This document shows, piece after piece, positions 16,301 to 17,851 of a stretch of 17,851 bases of DNA. The stretch spans positions 1 through 17,851 of the forward strand of contig JAEYPL010000265.1 in NCBI GenBank assembly GCA_023410905.1, written 5' to 3'. Position 1 is the first letter of the stretch. Every line of letters starts with the position of its first letter. Below the pieces are notes generated by a model that saw only the letters and a list, made by a program, of their open reading frames with translations, had not been told where the DNA came from and did no database searches. Both the position numbers and the translations under genes were made by a program. The stretch comes from Pseudomonadota bacterium (GTDB lineage Bacteria; Pseudomonadota; Alphaproteobacteria; Rhizobiales; Hyphomicrobiaceae).

Positions 16301-16829
16301 CAATCGCGAGGCGAAAAAGCGTCTCGGCGAGGCCTTCGATCTGGTCAACGGACACTTCCAGCGTCTGTTCGGCACGCTGTTCGGCGGTGGCGAGGCGCGT
16401 TTGGAGATGATCGAGAGCGAGGAAGATCCGCTCGAAGGTGGTCTCGAAATCATCGCCCGTCCGCCGGGCAAGAAGCCCGCGACGCTCTCGCTGCTATCCG
16501 GCGGCGAGCAGACGCTGACCGCGCTTTCGCTGATCTTCGCGGTGTTCCTGACCAATCCCTCGCCGATCTGCGTGCTCGATGAGGTGGACGCACCGCTCGA
16601 CGATGCCAACGTCGATCGCTTCTGCTCGATGATGGAACGCATGGCAGCGGACACCGAGACGCGCTTCCTCGTCATTACCCATCATCCGATGACCATGGCG
16701 CGCATGGATCGGCTGTTCGGCGTGACCATGGCCGAGCGTGGCGTCTCGCAACTCGTCTCCGTCGATCTCGCGACCGCCGAGCGCATCATCGAGAGCAGCG
16801 GCGAGGACGCTCAGGCCGGCGCGGCCTGA
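13341..16829 (+). CDS. smc: Chromosome segregation ATPase SMC
   Basis: A 1162-residue structural-maintenance-of-chromosomes protein, the core of the SMC-ScpAB condensin that compacts and separates newly replicated chromosomes. N-terminal ATPase lobe: TRLRLLGFKSF, Walker A GPNGCGKSN (31-39). Two long coiled coils, rich in Ala/Glu/Arg, flank a compact hinge (about 495-635, including YERALGAALGDDLDAPV). C-terminal lobe: signature LSGGEQTLTALS (from 1052), Walker B VLDEVDAPLDDANVD (Asp1080, Glu1081). GTG at 13341 is chosen because VQITRLRLLG aligns with the family start; ATG 13323 would add six residues and has no ribosome site. Length is standard. ScpA and ScpB are not in the window. Two long open frames on the opposite strand are by-products of its codon use. 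Confidence 0.96.
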   Translation: MQITRLRLLGFKSFVEPTELVIEKGLTGVVGPNGCGKSNLLEALRWVMGETSYKSMRASTMEDVIFSGTNARPARNMAEVTISIDNGARTAPAELNDADVLEVTRRIERDAGSAYRVNGGEVRARDIKLLFEDASTGARSPSLVRQGQISEIVNAKPEQRRRILEDAAGIAGLHSRRHEAELRLKAAEGNLARVNDVLGQLGSQIEALKRQTRQARRYRELSGEIRKAEALLLHLSWTAAQAEVVATEAALWQGLGALAAATEREAALVTEEAERASAIDPLREEEARRGAALARLRIEQENFEKEARRLAERQRELEARAEQMRRDIEREQQQVSEARAILDRLGSEAETIKTEVTDGQQAEEATRARLDEAEAALGEATARLTEITARAIEARTRRRALESTHAERQAHVKRIDSQLASLATQAREIAARAPDAERLQQLSEAGQRLMHEVAAIDAQALAAEERAAEIAIEARAREEASQAALLTSGQLRTEVETLAKLLLPVRDDGLPPMIDELRVQPGYERALGAALGDDLDAPVADEADVYWRRVARAADDPPLPVGVHPLAHEVDAPPELARRLAQIGVVAREDGRLLQPYLRPGQRLVSPEGDLWRWDGFTVAATAPTAAAVRLAERNRLAELEVLEDAARREADDLTSATRTIREMHRVAESEERRLRQSWRETQAELARTREKLTVIERQARETEQRLAAVAENRNAAEAALVEAKERLAEIEAAIDALDNDDALEAEVAAAESQTARHRGTVGEIRQVLSRIERDVHVRSERLNAIEVERTRWQARCEDAGGHVATLSARMGETEDELADMAELPAEIEEQRIKLHDQMQVAETARAEASDRLAEAQSAHRESQQALKSAQAAVSDQREQRARAEAKLESARQKRSDEARRIREAMDCAPEACLALAEVEPNATLPALADVDRSLQRLKADRERLGGVNLAADDELQKMNEQFATMDLERLDVEQAIAKLRGAIGQLNREAKKRLGEAFDLVNGHFQRLFGTLFGGGEARLEMIESEEDPLEGGLEIIARPPGKKPATLSLLSGGEQTLTALSLIFAVFLTNPSPICVLDEVDAPLDDANVDRFCSMMERMAADTETRFLVITHHPMTMARMDRLFGVTMAERGVSQLVSVDLATAERIIESSGEDAQAGAA

Positions 16830-16852
16830 GGCGCTGCGGCTTGCGCCGTTTT
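16810..16852 (+). terminator. Two hairpins at the smc 3' end, rho-independent type
   Basis: A perfect 8-bp palindrome (CTCAGGCC 16810-16817, GGCCTGAG 16823-16830) spans the smc stop codon. Directly after it GGCGC (16830-16834) and GCGCC (16843-16847) form a second stem, followed by GTTTT (16848-16852). The second stem and T-run make a plausible intrinsic terminator; the first shares base 16830 with it, so the two are alternatives or stacked. Confidence 0.6.
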
Positions 16853-16861
16853 ATGAGCTGG

Positions 16862-16885
16862 TATATTCAAATACGCGAATATAAT
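16862..16885 (+). promoter_or_regulatory. ArsR-type (SqrR/BigR-like) operator overlapping a -10 box
   Basis: TATATTC (16862-16868), 8 bases, GAATATA (16877-16883) is a perfect inverted repeat. Its core ATTC-N8-GAAT is the motif I recall for SqrR/BigR, repressors that react with sulfane sulfur and release sulfide-oxidation genes. A perfect TATAAT (16880-16885) overlaps the right half, so binding would block RNA polymerase. No strong -35 is seen. The next gene, from 16945, is a sulfur transporter, which fits. The palindrome is seen; the regulator is inferred. Confidence 0.6.
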
Positions 16886-16944
16886 GGTGCGGCGGCAATC
16901 GGCGGCCCGCTTCGGCGATGGGTCGGCACGCCGGGGAGGGGAAC

Positions 16945-17851
16945 ATGCGGGAAGCGATTGTCGAAAACGGCCCATTCTGGCTGGCGGTTGGCGGCCTCCT
17001 CATCGGTTTCGTATTTGGTGCGCTCGTCTTCCGGACGAACTTCTGCACCATGGGTTCGGTCTCCGACATCGTGAACCTCGGCGACTGGCGCCGCTTTCGC
17101 GCCTGGGTGCTTGCGGGTGTCGTCGCTCTGGCAGGCGCGCAGACGCTCCACTGGCTGGGCGTGGTCGATCTGACGAAATCGATGTACCTCGGCGCCAGCT
17201 TCAACTGGTTCGGCTATGTCGTCGGCGGGTTGATCTTCGGCTTCGGCATGGTCTTCGCGGGCGGTTGTCCGAGCCGGAACCTCGCGCGCGCGGGCGCGGG
17301 CGACCTGCGCTCGCTGCTGACGCTCGTGATAGTCGGCATCTTCGCCTACATGGCGATCGGTGGCCTCATCGGTCCTGTACGCGCCGCGATCGAGCAGGCA
17401 ACGAGCTTCAGCCTGCCGACGGCAACGCAGGGCATCGGCGATCTGGTCGATCGTGCGCTTGCGCTTTCAGCAGGCTTCGGACGCATCTTCGCATCGTGGA
17501 TCATCGTTCTTGCAGGGCTCGCCTACTGCTTCAAGGATGCCGAGTTCCGCGCGTCGCCCGCGCACGTCTGGTCGGGCATCGGCGTCGGCCTCTGCGTGAT
17601 CGCGGGCTGGGCACTGACCGGCCTCGCCTTCGACGACATGGCCGACCGGCCGACGCAGCCCATCTCGCTCACGTATGTCCGTCCGAGCGGCGACACGCTC
17701 GAATGGCTGCAGCGCTACACGGCCGCGCCCATGCCGGGCTTCGGGGTTGCGACCGTGTTCGGCGCGCTGCTCGGCGCGTTCGCCGCGTCGAAATCCATGG
17801 GCCGTTTCCGCATTCTCACGTTCTCGGATACGGGCGACACGGTGCGCACAC
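16945..17851 (+). CDS. YeeE/YedE (TsuA-type) sulfur transporter, 3' partial
   Basis: The first 302 residues of an inner-membrane protein of the YeeE/YedE family, which brings thiosulfate or related sulfur compounds into the cell through a path of conserved cysteines. Seen: a helix at 10-30 leading to FRTNFCTMGS (Cys34), helices at about 50-70 and 85-107, then FAGGCPSRNLARAG (Cys108), matching the family's two first conserved cysteine loops; at least four further hydrophobic helices follow. The frame remains open at the window edge, so the C-terminal part is missing. ATG at 16945 has GGGGAGGGG 3-5 bases upstream. It is separated from smc by hairpins and its own promoter with a palindromic operator, so it begins a new unit, probably of sulfur metabolism. 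Transport of thiosulfate rather than other sulfur species is a family inference. Confidence 0.88.
   Translation, partial: MREAIVENGPFWLAVGGLLIGFVFGALVFRTNFCTMGSVSDIVNLGDWRRFRAWVLAGVVALAGAQTLHWLGVVDLTKSMYLGASFNWFGYVVGGLIFGFGMVFAGGCPSRNLARAGAGDLRSLLTLVIVGIFAYMAIGGLIGPVRAAIEQATSFSLPTATQGIGDLVDRALALSAGFGRIFASWIIVLAGLAYCFKDAEFRASPAHVWSGIGVGLCVIAGWALTGLAFDDMADRPTQPISLTYVRPSGDTLEWLQRYTAAPMPGFGVATVFGALLGAFAASKSMGRFRILTFSDTGDTVRT

Overview
The window is GC-rich, tightly packed bacterial DNA. The gene content points to an alphaproteobacterium, most likely of the Hyphomicrobiales. A DsbA-type oxidoreductase sits directly in front of smc, which is the rhizobial arrangement. LpxK, a short-hinge alphaproteobacterial SMC, a CtrA-type box (TTAA-N7-TTAA) and an ATTC-N8-GAAT operator of the SqrR/BigR kind all fit that group. 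The genus cannot be told from the sequence alone.

Layout from left to right. 1-2154 (+) is the penicillin-binding protein 1C gene, cut at its 5' end by the window edge. A GC-rich inverted repeat (2190-2292) separates it from a convergent minus-strand pair, a luciferase-like flavin monooxygenase followed by an amidase (4851 to 2314). Next, on the minus strand, is a small lysine/alanine-rich histone H1-like gene (5129-5359). Its 300-bp upstream region holds a CtrA-like box and a good plus-strand promoter that drives an inositol-monophosphatase-family gene (5660-6472). A second minus-strand pair follows: a class III (CaiB/BaiF) CoA-transferase, then an exported metallo-beta-lactamase-fold protein (8585 to 6488). 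A short-chain dehydrogenase is divergent from it (8703-9518) and convergent with lpxK (9538-10587, minus).

From 10588 to 11001 there is no convincing gene, only a possible promoter and leader hairpin ahead of a compact SET-domain gene (11002-11451). Two paralogous DsbA-like thiol oxidoreductases follow, the first with a Tat signal and the second a predicted lipoprotein. Then comes smc (13341-16829), ending in terminator-like hairpins. The last gene, 16945 to the window edge, is the start of a YeeE/YedE (TsuA-type) sulfur transporter. Its -10 box overlaps a perfect inverted repeat that looks like a persulfide-sensing repressor site.

Most of the window is core cell-envelope and chromosome machinery (pbpC, lpxK, dsbA pair, smc), with small catabolic modules (LLM plus amidase; CoA-transferase, MBL protein, SDR) placed between. 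I see no phage, transposon, CRISPR, tRNA or rRNA signal. The points most worth a second look are the sulfur-responsive operator at the right end, the CtrA-like box by the histone-like gene, the SET methyltransferase sharing a window with a lysine-rich histone-like protein, and the tandem DsbA pair with different export routes.
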